DNA from: Neckera pumila
Taxonomy: Eukaryota > Streptophyta > Bryopsida > Hypnales > Neckeraceae
Length of the DNA stretch: 64,000 bases
NCBI GenBank assembly: GCA_963969595.1
Contig: OZ018409.1
Coordinates: forward strand, 870,501-934,500
Direction: 5' to 3'
Shown: positions 38,460 through 49,413 of the stretch, piece by piece
How positions within the stretch are numbered: position 1 is the stretch's first letter
Layout of the letters: each line of letters opens with the position of its first letter
Made by a program: the position numbers and the translations under genes
Notes under the pieces: model-generated
The model's database searches: none
What the model was told of the DNA's origin: nothing
What the model saw: only the letters and a program-made list of their open reading frames with translations

Positions 38460-39060
38460 GGCAATGGTCGGCTTGGGGTATCACTTTTTGGACACACTAA
38501 TTACCTTATTTTTGTTTAAGACCTCCAAAATTTGTCTAATTTGGTCATTTTTATCAAGCAAAAAGACCCTAAATTAAAAAAAAAAAAAATACGTACATCT
38601 CAAAGAGATTAAGATGAGATTCTAATGAGTTTTTTTTGAAAAATTTTAAATTTTTGGATCTTTTCATAGGTGTGAGAAAAAATGCTGAATTTTGGAATTT
38701 GTAGGCATCATAGTGCACAATTTATTACGGAGTGACTTTTTATTAATAAAATTAATTATTTTATGTATTGTACCACTTAATGTAAGTCACATCCTAAAAT
38801 GATATTAAAATAAAATTATTCAATATTCCAAATGCTTGTTTTTGAGGATTCTAGGTGCTTAGGACAAAACTTATTTTTTCAACTAAAATTTCATTAAAAA
38901 ATCCTTAAAATTCTGTGATTGTGATGAATTTTTTTTTATGGTACATTACAAGTATAGGTATCTAAAATCACATTTTGTGAAATCACACTTTGTTATTTTT
39001 AAAAGATGAAGTTGTTTGACCTAGTGCAGCATTTTTGGATACCCCAAGCCGACCATTGCC
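38460..39060. mobile_element. MITE, 'GGCAATGGTCGGCTTGGGG' ends
   Basis: The inverted ends (38460-38482, 39038-39060) match for about 23 bp without a mismatch, enclosing about 555 bp of non-coding AT-rich DNA. The same place in R1 (about 31640-31670) lacks it, so it is an insertion. I cannot fix the target duplication. Confidence 0.75.
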
Positions 39061-41258
39061 TTGGAGAAGAATTCAAGTCTAAAGATGCCCAAATCAAAAT
39101 TTGGCTATTATCCAAAGTGATCCTTCAAAAATGGCCAAGAAATGCCAATATGACTTTTGCCAACGTGGAGCCATAAGTGATGACATTAGATTTCGGATGT
39201 GAACATTGCCACTAGTAGTAGTAGGTCATAAAAAAACAGTATACAACAATGACATCAATTGCCTATCCCTTGGATGTAACATTGTTGCCAACGGTTGTGT
39301 CGCATGCTAGGATTGCTTTACATCTAAAATATAGTATTCAATTCAACATCTTCGTTGCTTGAAGTGGCAAGGTGCCAACATAGCTTGTATTTGTATATAA
39401 TAGGGACATATAGCTATTGCCACATATGCTGGGTACAAGTGCATTGTTGCCAGCTCAGCTTGTACCACCAAATTCTTCTCTAATGATGATAAAAGATTAT
39501 TATAATCTTTACAAAAGATTAAATTTGGAGTGATGCTAATTTTGCACCGTCACTAATAGTATAAATTATGTAAATTAATTTGTGCTAGTTTTTACTTTTT
39601 TGGGATAATTTTGGCAAATTTTCATTTTCAAGCATTAATTTTTATGATTTGGTTATATTCTTATAATTTTGGGTATTCAAATAGTTTAGAAAAAATAGAG
39701 CATTCAACCTAATATTGATAATTTCTTATATAATTATGCACCTCCCCTCTTAGAGATGTGACTGGAAGGCACTAAGTTTAAGTGATGGAGCTTGAAAGTT
39801 CAAACTAAAATCATAATAGTCACTAGAAATTTAAAAAACAAAATATGCAGTAATTCTAGTGTACATATAGCTTAAAATTTTAGCAAATTAATTTGGCTTG
39901 CCTAGAAATATAATTTGTTGGATTTTTTTTGTTTTTGATTCATTATTTGAATTTTTATTATTTCAAATGACAAATGTGCTTTCACAGTCTATATCTCTTT
40001 TTGCATACATGCAGCGGCTCTCATAAGATTTGTACATTTCAAAAACTGCCATAAGTATTAGAAAAATTGTATTAAATATTTTCAACAAAGTTTAGACATA
40101 CTGGGATTGAAGTATTAGAATAATTTTTCAAAAATTTTAAATAAAATTTCTAGATTTTTGAAATTTAACAAATCTTCAATATTTTTTAGTGAAGGCAGTG
40201 AGAATTCTCTTAGAAATTCTATGGTATAGATTTTATGAATTCTAACATTTTATTGAATGAATTATTATTGATTGAAACATGACCCCAAATAATTGTTATT
40301 TTTTAAAAATCTCTCCTTGAAAATTATCTAAACAAATCCTGAAAAACAATACATAAAAAATTTCCAATCTTTTCAAATTTTCAACAAGATTTTGGAGATC
40401 TATTGAGTGGACATTATAAAGTTGTAAATATTGAGGATTTTATTTCACTCAATAAAATTTTGAAATTAACAAATTATTTACTACAAGATTTCAAAACTCA
40501 AAAAATTCTCATTGTCCTTACTAAAGCATCTTAAAAACTTTGTACTTGTATTAAAAGTCCTTTATCACCAATATCTTTGAGATAAATTTGAAAAATGTCT
40601 AAATTTTATTTAAAGTTTTCAAAAAATTATTTTGTAAAAGAGTGTTCTTTGCACCTCAAGATTACCCAGTTAAGTTGTTAAAATGATCTAATTTCTCAAA
40701 TGATTATGGCAATTCTTATAAATATATGAAATATTTTGAATATGACCATACATTTCAAATCTTGATAAACTTTCATTGGCCCCCATATTCAAGGACTTAT
40801 TTGACACAAATGAAATCATCAAAAGTAAATATGCAAAGTACAAAACAAAATGTAGTTGAAAAATGCTTTAAGCCAAAATTTTAAAATTAGGCAATAGATT
40901 TTGATGTGGTTGCTTTGAGAAATTAAAAAATCTATTATATTATATATAGAATTTTAGGACCCATTATTATAAATTTGTTCATTTGGATGGGCATGTATTT
41001 AGTACATCTTTATATATTTTCATCTAAAATTTGGAAGCACACTTTGAATTCAAAATTGAAATCTAATACAGTAATGAAAATAATAAGACATTTTTTATGC
41101 AAAAAAATGATGTTTCAAAATGTACAAGTACTTAGAAAAAATAAAGACTTAATTCTTTATGTGTAACTAATAATCCTATATAAAATCAATTTTATTGAAT
41201 AATTTTTGGATTATTCTGTTCTTTTGGCATTTTCAAGCAGTAGACTCACACGTACTTC

Positions 41259-41703
41259 TAAGGTAAAAGACCCCATTGCGGTTAAATGGCCCATAATGGA
41301 CACCTAATGATCCTATTGTGGTTTTTCAAACCACAATCAATGCCTTACATGATAGTTATGGAGTAATTAGTGACCTCAATAGGTACTTCCAACTTTTTAG
41401 TGTAAAATTCTTTGTAAAATCTGATTTTTTAGGTCTTCCATGTTTGAGAATGTTGAGACTGCATTGGGTAGGAAGATGACCATATTGGATTCAAATTTTG
41501 TTGGTCATGAGGTGGCTTACAGACCTCAATGGGCTGATCACTTTAAACATTCATAACTAATTCATATTTGGTCCGAAAAATATAATTTCAAATGTCTTCA
41601 CTCTCTCTCACACTTATCTTTGTGTGGGAATATATTTGAGAAATTTCAGCAATGGCATGAGGGTAGACTCCAAAGTTTGACCACAATGGGCTGGTTTACC
41701 TTA
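41259..41703. mobile_element. MITE, 'AGGTAAA' ends
   Basis: Ends AGGTAAAAGACCCCATTGCG and, read inward from the right, AGGTAAACCAGCCCATTGTG. Both are flanked by TA. R1 lacks the segment near 34455. TA flanks suggest a Tc1-mariner-type element, but the family is unknown to me. Confidence 0.65.
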
Positions 41704-42018
41704 TACATAGTCCAACTAAATATTTAGAGCTTTGTGTAGATTTTGGTTTTGAATTTATGGGGCTGGAATCGGACCAATTTGATGAAATTGAAATTAAATG
41801 GATCTCACACATCATTGTAGCGTACAAACATTGTTCAATAATAATTTATGTTCAATACTTCAAACTGGGCACCTTCAAGAGGAGAAAACTACTTGTGAGT
41901 GGATCTTTATTCATAAAAAACGCCCGAGGGCAGAGATAGCACCCAGAGGCAAAAAGAAGATCGAGGAAAATGACGCTCGAAGGCAGAAATAATACCTTCA
42001 ATTTGTGTGTTGAGCTGA

Positions 42019-42945
42019 TTAACCCCTAAAGGAACAACATGCGTTTTTTGGCCGTATAGAAATTTTGGGCAGGTACGTGTGACTAGAGATATCCATATTT
42101 GTGGTTGAAATTTTAATAGAAGGTGGGGACAAGGAATATCTTCATGTGTACCAAGTTTCATGACCTTCAAAATACGAGTCAAAAGTTGTGACCTAATATG
42201 TTACTTTTTCTTGTAATTGGGCAGTTTGGGCAAATAAGAAAAAATCAATTTTTTCCAAATTTTTTTTCCAAATTGGTTCTCTACATTTATATATACTTAA
42301 AGAGCTTTGAATCATTCCATTTCAATCAATGAGTCAAAAGTTATAAGGGTTTTTGAATTGCGGGTAGTTATAGATTGTCTACTCTAAGAAAAACTTTAAA
42401 GTCGTTTGTTTAACTCGGTTTTCAATATTTTTGGAAAAAAACAAATCCTAGGATGTAGATTGATTATTACAACATTACAACATTGGGATTGGAATTTTTA
42501 AATTCCATAATTAAATTCTAACAGTTTAGTATTTTGAATCATTTTCTACTTCTTTCTACTTACTATTTTTTTCCTATATGTTGTACAATTCCAAATGATG
42601 TGAAATATTTCAAGCCTATAGACAACTTGTTTAGGAAACTGAATTCAAAGATGCACCACCTTTATTGGCATTTTTTCATTGAAAAGTGAGCTTGCAAAGT
42701 GCAGCTGCCCGTTTTTTTCGCAGGATTGAAAAAATGGTTTTCAAGACTTTGAATGCTTATAGCTTATGATCCACACGGTGGAATTTTTTGAAATTTTACT
42801 ACAGGTTTTCAAATTATCATACTACAAGATCCTATGGTTACATGTGTCAAAAATTGTTTTTTTCCCAAAATTTGGTAGTTGTATTAGAAATGGCAGTTTT
42901 AGAGCGTTTTTGGTGATTATATAGTCATGAAACTTTAGAGGCTAA
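42019..42945. mobile_element. TTAA-type transposon, copy (subfamily beta)
   Basis: TTAA-CCCCTAAAGG at left; worn ACTTTAGAGG-CTAA at right; 927 bp. The interior is close to the copy at 29705. Confidence 0.8.
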
Positions 42946-43056
42946 GATAAGCATGTCCATTACCAAGCAAATTTATTATCTAGGTACTTTGGAAAAGCTA
43001 TTTGTCAACTCACATATTTTTAGAGATAGAAAGTTTGAGAGAAACCATTTGCAAAT

Positions 43057-43469
43057 CATTAGAGAAACTTTTAGGCCTTTGGAGGGCTGCTCCATAGTCC
43101 TCCAAGGTACCCTGAAATGTATTTATTTTTTTCTCAAAAATTAGTTTTTCCCCTATTTCTGCCGAGCTGAAATTGCAGCGGCAATGGCGTAGGAACCTAG
43201 AATTCTAAATAAAAAATTTTGCAAAATTTTTTATTTTTTATTATTTATTTATTTATTTATTTTATTTTATCTTAAAAAAAAATTTAAAAAAAAAATCTTA
43301 AATTTAAAAAAAATTTAAAAAAATTTAAAAAAATTTGACTGCTTTAGCAAGCAGTCATAGACTTTGACTGCTCACCAAGAGCACTTTTCAAAATTGACAG
43401 GCCATGCATGAAATAGCATGGCATGTCAACTTCAAACGGCCCTCTAAGGGGCTGAAATTTTCTCTAATG
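43057..43469. mobile_element. MITE, 'CATTAGAG' family, copy 2
   Basis: Ends CATTAGAGAAACTTTTAGGC and GCTGAAATTTTCTCTAATG are inverted. The interior holds a low-complexity A/T tract (about 43210-43340). R1 and the inverted left arm (near 38290) show the site without it. Confidence 0.7.
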
Positions 43470-43679
43470 TAGAATCAAGACATTTCAATAAGAATTTTCT
43501 TGGGATATTTCAAAGTTTGTTGGATTAAATGGGTGAAGAGTAGGTAGACCCATGCTAGACTAAACGCTAATATGCCCTCTTTCTGAGTGCATTGCTCTGA
43601 TGATAAATGACCCTAAGATTGTATTAATGAAAAGATGATGGATGCAAATGAGATGGCTAGGCAATACATATCAGAATTG

Positions 43680-44456
43680 GGTGATTGCAAGAAGAGTGGT
43701 ACTATTTTGCATCACAATTAAAGTGACGGAGTTGTCATCGGCTATAACTTTTGAAGCATGAACCCAATTAATTTGAAATTTTTATTGGAGATGGCTAACT
43801 TAATAGTATTCAGGTTCTTTATTTTTCAAAAATTCAAAAATCAAGTCATATTGAAATTTAGATTTAGCTAATTTGTCACACTTTATAGTTTAGTGCTTTT
43901 TTGTACTGAGGATTATCCAAAATTAATGACCTAGAGCTAAATTTTTGTAGTCTATTTCTATAGTAGGATTTTATATTTCTACTAGAGGGAATTTAAAAAT
44001 ATATTATTTTATGTCCTCCACATGTGTGCTAACAAGGCTCCTTTGTGCACGTATTTCTGAATATTGGAGATGATTTTAGATCATTCTTTTGGTGAAATTT
44101 CTCCATTATAAAGTTCTCCTAGACATCTAATTTTTATTTTTATTAAAATCAATTTCTCTATTTTTTACAAATTAAAACATTGCAGTGCCTATTTTCTCAA
44201 GATTCCACACTTTTCTTGAGATTTTCTGGTTCTCCGCTATTTAGAGAATTTTTCTATGCTTTTCCTTCCTAAAGTACCTTCTTTTTAAAGGTTTATAAAC
44301 TAAACATAAAGTTGTTCATTTAAAAAAAAGTATTTTATAATTATACAATGTTATACAATGTTCTCCATTTTCTAATTATACAATTTTCTTGGAGAAAAAA
44401 AAGTGAATACTGGGAAAAATGCTACAAAAACCAGTCGGTCTTTCTTGCAACCACCC
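43680..44456. mobile_element. Non-autonomous DNA transposon, 'GGTGATTGC' family, copy 2
   Basis: Ends GGTGATTGCAAGAA and TTCTTGCAACCACCC fold together. A perfect AATTG duplication lies at 43675-43679 and 44457-44461. R1 near 34905 preserves the empty site with one AATTG. 777 bp, no ORF. Confidence 0.85.
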
Positions 44457-45021
44457 AATTGCATAACTAACAACATTAGGTTGTTCTAGCTTATTTGAAA
44501 TCAATCCACTTTTTGGTCTTGACTAATGACATTTAAGATTTAACCCTTGAACAAAGCCGCAAACACTATGTATTTGATGGATGACTTCATTTGAATTATA
44601 GGATGGAAATAACAAATTTTGACCCATATTTTTTGGAGAAGTTGCTTGAGTATATTTTCAATGAATAATACTGCAAATTCCCTCATTATGGTATATATTC
44701 CTTGCAAAAGAAGATAATTTTCTAACAAAGAAGATGCTTGATCTATAGATCACCTTTGTATTCTTGAAGTGTATTTTGTCCATTTCTTGTTACTTACTCT
44801 TGATGTGAATTTTAGCCATAAAAATGATATTATTTGAACTTGAGTCTACCTAATGAAACAAAACTTATCAAACTTAGTTTCTTTTCCAATTAAAAATTTG
44901 GAAAATTTACAACTGTAAATATTTTAAAGCAATATGAACTTTGGACCTATAACTATGGTTTGTTGATTTTTTCATTTTAGAATGATATGATAACTTTGAT
45001 TTATGTCCAATTGTCAATACT

Positions 45022-46119
45022 TTAATCCCTAAAGGACCGTTTGTCCCCTCAAGGGACAATTTGGGTCTGGGCAGGTTCCTACTATCTTAATTTTTAGTAT
45101 TGTTTTTTAAGATTTTTTGAGGTTGTGTATTTTTGCAAGAGCTCTGTGACTATATATTTTTTATTTTAATTGATGCCTAGAAGCAAAGTTATGACACAAT
45201 AAGCAAAAATGGAATTTGGTGGGCAACATAAGAAAAAGCACAGAAAATCAAAATAATATTTTTTTTCAAATTTTTTCCTCAAAGAACATATTTTTGTCTA
45301 CATGTGAAGTTTGTTTTATTCAATTCAGACTAATAATGAGAAAGTTATGGACAATCTTAGTCATCCGAGCAATCTAAGCATCATCTTGAAAAAATAACTT
45401 ATAGAATTCATTTTTGAATGCAATTTCTAGAATTTTTCAAAAACAATTGTTAATTAACTAAGGTTAGATTTTCTTGCTAGAACAATCTTACTATTGGAAC
45501 TATTGTGATTCAATTCCATTTAAAAGCTATTAACAATTTAGTTTTTTCTTCAATCTTGAATCCACCTCTACTTAACAATTTTTTAATGAGTGAATATGAA
45601 CGGCTTTTTTTGATAGATTCTCAACTCAACTATTTAATATAAATAAGTAGAAAATCAATAGTGTAAAAATTTTAACTAAAAAGATTCAAAGCCAAAAAAT
45701 GTAGTCAAGCAAGGGCAAAAAAATTTGTTTTCTTTTTTTTTAATTTTTTTTAAAAAACATTTTCTTAAGATTATTTTATTTTTATTTTTAATAGTTTTTT
45801 ATTCAGAATTCTGGATTCATGCACTACTTGCTACTGCAGTTTCAACAGGGCAAAAATAGGAAAAAATCATTTTTTGAACAAAATAAAAGCAAATTTTAGG
45901 GTACCTCAGAGGGCTGTGGAGCAGCCCTCTGGAAACCTGAAATTTTCTCTAATGATGGTCAAAGTTTCTTCTTCCACATATTCATATACTAGTCAAGTAT
46001 AAGATTTTACGGTTGGATATGCAAAAATAAATAGTTTTTAAAGTTCTTCTCTTTGCAATAGAAATGACAATTTTAAGTGGTTTTTGATAGGAAAATCAGC
46101 TTGGTTCTTCAGGGGTTAA
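45022..46119. mobile_element. TTAA-type transposon with inner insertion (subfamily alpha)
   Basis: TTAA-TCCCTAAAGG at left, CAGGGG-TTAA at right. The excess over the usual 930 bp is explained by about 230 bp near 45725-45954, whose right end (CTGAAATTTTCTCTAATG) belongs to the CATTAGAG MITE family. A segment of about 85 bp left of it (about 44918-45003) recurs just to its right (46117-46205). Confidence 0.75.
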
Positions 46120-46780
46120 AGCAATATGAGCTTTGGAATTAGGACCAAAAATAATAGTTTGCTGATTTTTTAATATTCGAATGATATGATAACTTTGGTT
46201 TATACCATGATACTATACACTGTAATATACATCTACAATGAAGTTTCAGATTTTTTGAGTATACTTTGTATTTGATTTGATATTTCTTCATTAATTTCAT
46301 TATTAATGAAAACCTTTATTTCAAAAATTTGATAATTTCCAAAAAACATAAATACAAATAGATGGTGAAAATTAAAGATATTTAAAAGCAAGAATACAAG
46401 TTTTTTTTTCATAGTAGAAGTACAATGTAGATTTGTAGTATAGAACAATATTAATGGTCAAGAAGTTTTTTTAATCTCAATCTCAATAATTTAGAAAAGA
46501 AGTTATAAGTCTTCAACTTCAAACTTCAATAAAGTACTTATTTTTATTTTTTAGGAGTTTTCCAAAATCTTCAAGTGGTCAGGAGTAGAATTTGCACTTC
46601 TAAAATCTAGGATCACGTAACTACGTAAGTACTAAGTACTATGGATTGATATTTTAGGAAGGCGCCAAACGCCAAAGTATTGGAGTATGGCCAATTTAAC
46701 GAAATTGACTAGTACTTACTAAAACTGAACCTAGCCAATTATCCCAGCGGACCCAGCCACGTCTTCAAGAAACCTAGGCA

Positions 46781-47676
46781 CTAATTTTCACAGTTTCCTC
46801 CAGGGAATAGACTTAACAGCTTTGGGACACGAGAGCACGGGCATGGGCACCCAGAAGTACGGTCACGGGTGGGAACGAAAACCCCAAGAATGGGGTGCAG
46901 CTTCACGTTCTGCTGCAACAATGGAGTACTCGCCCCAGCAACATCCGAAACTTCTGAGCCTGGAATCACACTTGACGTCAAAAGGCTCGGAAGAAGACCC
47001 AGCATCTGCGCACAGAGACCCTCTTTTCCGGCCATATCTTAATTTCACGAACTCCGGCTTCACGTCCCCTGTGACAGTCACTTTCTTGGATGGCAAGTTG
47101 ATGTTGACGGTGCTAACTTCTGAAGAAATTTATACTGACTACCAGATGCATGTATGGTCCAAACGTTAAAGTTCATGTATGGGCATAGAAGGAACGGTGG
47201 GTTTTTCATCTTATGAATTTTGTCCCTAAATTGTGTCCTCCTAACAAAAGGATTCTTATTGGCGCTGAATCCATTGCATCAAACGCTGAGCTTTCAGAGT
47301 TCTGAATCTTCGTAACTGGAATCCCCACTGGCGTACCCACAGCAGGTGTATCAGATCCAAGTGCAGCTTCCAAAAGACAGAAGAGTCGCATAGAAGGAAC
47401 CGGACTCAACGAGAATCGGACCGGGCGACGCGGGCGTACGTCTGTGCTGCCGCGGGGACCATTGGCCACATTCACCCCAAGCGCAGAGTCTCGCTTCACC
47501 GATTGCCATCTGGGGAGGGTACTGTCAACGGTCCGTGCGGTCCTCAAGCGTCTGGGAACATTGAATGGGGGCCACGGTAATCCATCGCTGGAGAAAGACT
47601 CCTCAAAAGGCTCGGCAAATGAACGAGCCTTCATGGGCTCCGGAGCTGCGGTCTTGGGCTTCCGGGTGGGCTTCAT
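46781..47676 (-). CDS. Orphan family protein, copy 1 (rearranged)
   Basis: I do not recognise this family. The minus-strand frame 47676-47206 gives 156 residues starting MKPTRKPK, Arg/Pro-rich, with 'VPRRLRT', 'RPRRPVRF' and 'TPVGIPVTKI' motifs shared with the copy at 63376. After 'SAFDA' it diverges and stops. The rest of the family sequence ('DVAGASTPLLQQNVKLHP') lies further on in a frame spanning 47035-46781, after about 230 bp that include a displaced 'AGSSSEPF' motif. Either an intron separates the two parts or the copy is rearranged; the displaced motif favours rearrangement. Its distal end lies within the right arm of the large repeat. Confidence 0.5.
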
Positions 47677-47765
47677 GTCCCTGCTTCTCCGCTTGGGACT
47701 CGCTGCACCACTTGCTGCAATGTTTTTGCTTCATTTTGCAGAACTCAAGGGAGATGGCGGCTTTC

Positions 47766-47778
47766 AATATATATATTT
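47766..47778 (-). promoter_or_regulatory. TATA box of orphan gene copy 1
   Basis: An alternating AT stretch about 90 bp before the MKPTRK start. The stretch just upstream of it on the minus strand (ACAAACATCAGTC) is also conserved upstream of copy 2. Confidence 0.5.
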
Positions 47779-49310
47779 AATTGAGGACTGAGACGACTGA
47801 TGTTTGTTGGTGGATCGAACTGCTCCCAGCGATCCCGACGAGATGAATTCAAGTCGATTTCAATGAACTGCAAGAGGAGAGTAACTGTACATGTCAATGA
47901 TTGAACATAGTGGAATGCAATGGGAATATTTCATGAACTGCGGTTAGTCATATTCGTTAAATTAATGAGAAGGTGTTCGGTTTCAAGGGGTTTTTTGGCA
48001 TATTTTTAGACTCAGGATCAAGATCTGCATCTCACTATCTAGGTGTGAGGTTCGATTCAATTATGCTGTTCAATGTCCCGCCCTGACTAATATAGTCGCT
48101 TTCTATTGCATTAATTAACTGTAGGTTGAAATATATTATGCTACCCGTGAATCCGTAATATACAAACACAAGCTCCAATCATTGCATCCATTTGCGAGAA
48201 CATATCTAAGCAAATAACTTTGAATTTGAGCATCCACAATACCAAGAGTGCGCAGAAACTGGTGGCCTGACCTAAAGTTTATACATTTCAATTTTGAGTA
48301 GCCTCTATTGTGATTAAACACTGTTTTATGTTTCATCACAAAGAAGTGGATACGTAGTCCTCTCTAGCTAGACAATTGGAATAATTGTGACAATTCTCTC
48401 TTGTGAATGTGTCTGACTGCCAACTAGTTTTAATTCATGACGGGAGAGACACCGCATGTTGTTGCAAACAAGAATTGATTAACAGACGTACCTAGCTCGG
48501 AAGAAAACAGTGATAAGGTACCTTTTCCAAATAGTTTTCCGCAGCTAGATCGTCTCCAGCTCAACACGCCTTCACTGAATGACTGCAAATTACTATCCCC
48601 TGATCAGAACTGAAGTACCTGAAGACCTCAAAGCAAAAACAAAAAGCCAAGATTGAAATGATAATGTTTCTCTACAGGGCCAAGGGCCAGTATTTATAAT
48701 CCGATTCATTAGCCTCGGTTGAGGAGTTTCAGCCCTGGCTTGATTGAAAGACTCGGTAGTTACTCATTTTACCCACTTCCGATACTAGCAGAATTATCTA
48801 TAATTTCAATTATCACATTGAAACTCTAGAATTCTACAGTCAGGAATTCCAGATTAATTCCAGGAGATAAACTGGTTTACATGACGCCTCGGTTGTTGGA
48901 TCCTGCATGTGTTGCTGATTGCCTGATCGAAGCCATTACCGATCAATTTCATTTACGTAGCAAGCCAAAAAAATTGTGACATACGGGAGACGTCTACAGA
49001 AAGCTCTGAAAATTAGGACACTCATGTATAGATTTGCATTTCACATAGCAAATTGCTAAAGTAGTGGAAAATCGCCAGGTTAAAAAACATCTAAGCGGCA
49101 ACTTCGATATAGCCATATGTTTAAGGATAGAAATTATTTTAATCCTATTACAGACTTTTTTATTTTGCTTATTCAATTTTGATGTTTCATCTATTTTTAT
49201 ATGATTTTCACCCATCGTTTCATTGTTAAAGTCAGTGTTTTGTTTTTATATAATTGTTTCTGTTATGGACTGGGTGATACATCTTCATCTTCAGTTTATG
49301 TAACAATGAA
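47779..49310. other. No recognised gene
   Basis: The first ~130 bp are shared with the region upstream of orphan gene copy 2 (61669-61800) and probably carry control sequence. Beyond that I recognise nothing. Confidence 0.4.
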
Positions 49311-49413
49311 TACTGCAAGCCAGGCTATGACAATGGTACCGTACTTTAGTGGATGCTAGCTTGTTGCAAATTGGGTAGACTTTAAGAGGTCGAACGAATT
49401 GTTAAGTTCAATA
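49311..49413 (+). pseudogene. Fragment of the PPR gene's last exon
   Basis: About 100 bp resemble 28757-28858 of the PPR gene, including 'CGTACTTTAGTGGATGC' and 'GCAAATTGGGTAGACTT', with small indels that destroy the frame. It contains no splice junction of the parent gene, so it cannot show whether the copy came through RNA or DNA. Confidence 0.85.

Larger units (their letters stand above)
36043..46880. repeat. Large repeat unit (R2) with long inverted arms
   Basis: The left arm (about 36.06-38.45 kb) is the reverse complement of the right arm (about 42.95-46.88 kb). Net of later insertions, each arm is about 1.4-1.8 kb. The centre (about 39.06-42.0 kb) matches R1. Shared phrases include 'GACGTGGCTGGGATAG', 'TGCACTTCTAAATCTAGG' and 'TAGAATCAAGACAT'. 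The outer ends carry the 3' end of the orphan gene family (CGTACTTCTGGGTGCCC at about 36062; inverse near 46860). No transposase or other ORF is visible. Later insertions: 37132, 38460, 41259, 42019, 43057, 43680 and 45022. Confidence 0.7.

Noticed and set aside
43190..43340. A/T low-complexity tract as a possible origin or matrix attachment site
   Set aside because: It lies inside a MITE and has no other feature to support such a role.
47444..47791. Plus-strand frame of 115 codons
   Set aside because: Antisense to orphan gene copy 1, whose minus-strand frame is conserved in copy 3.
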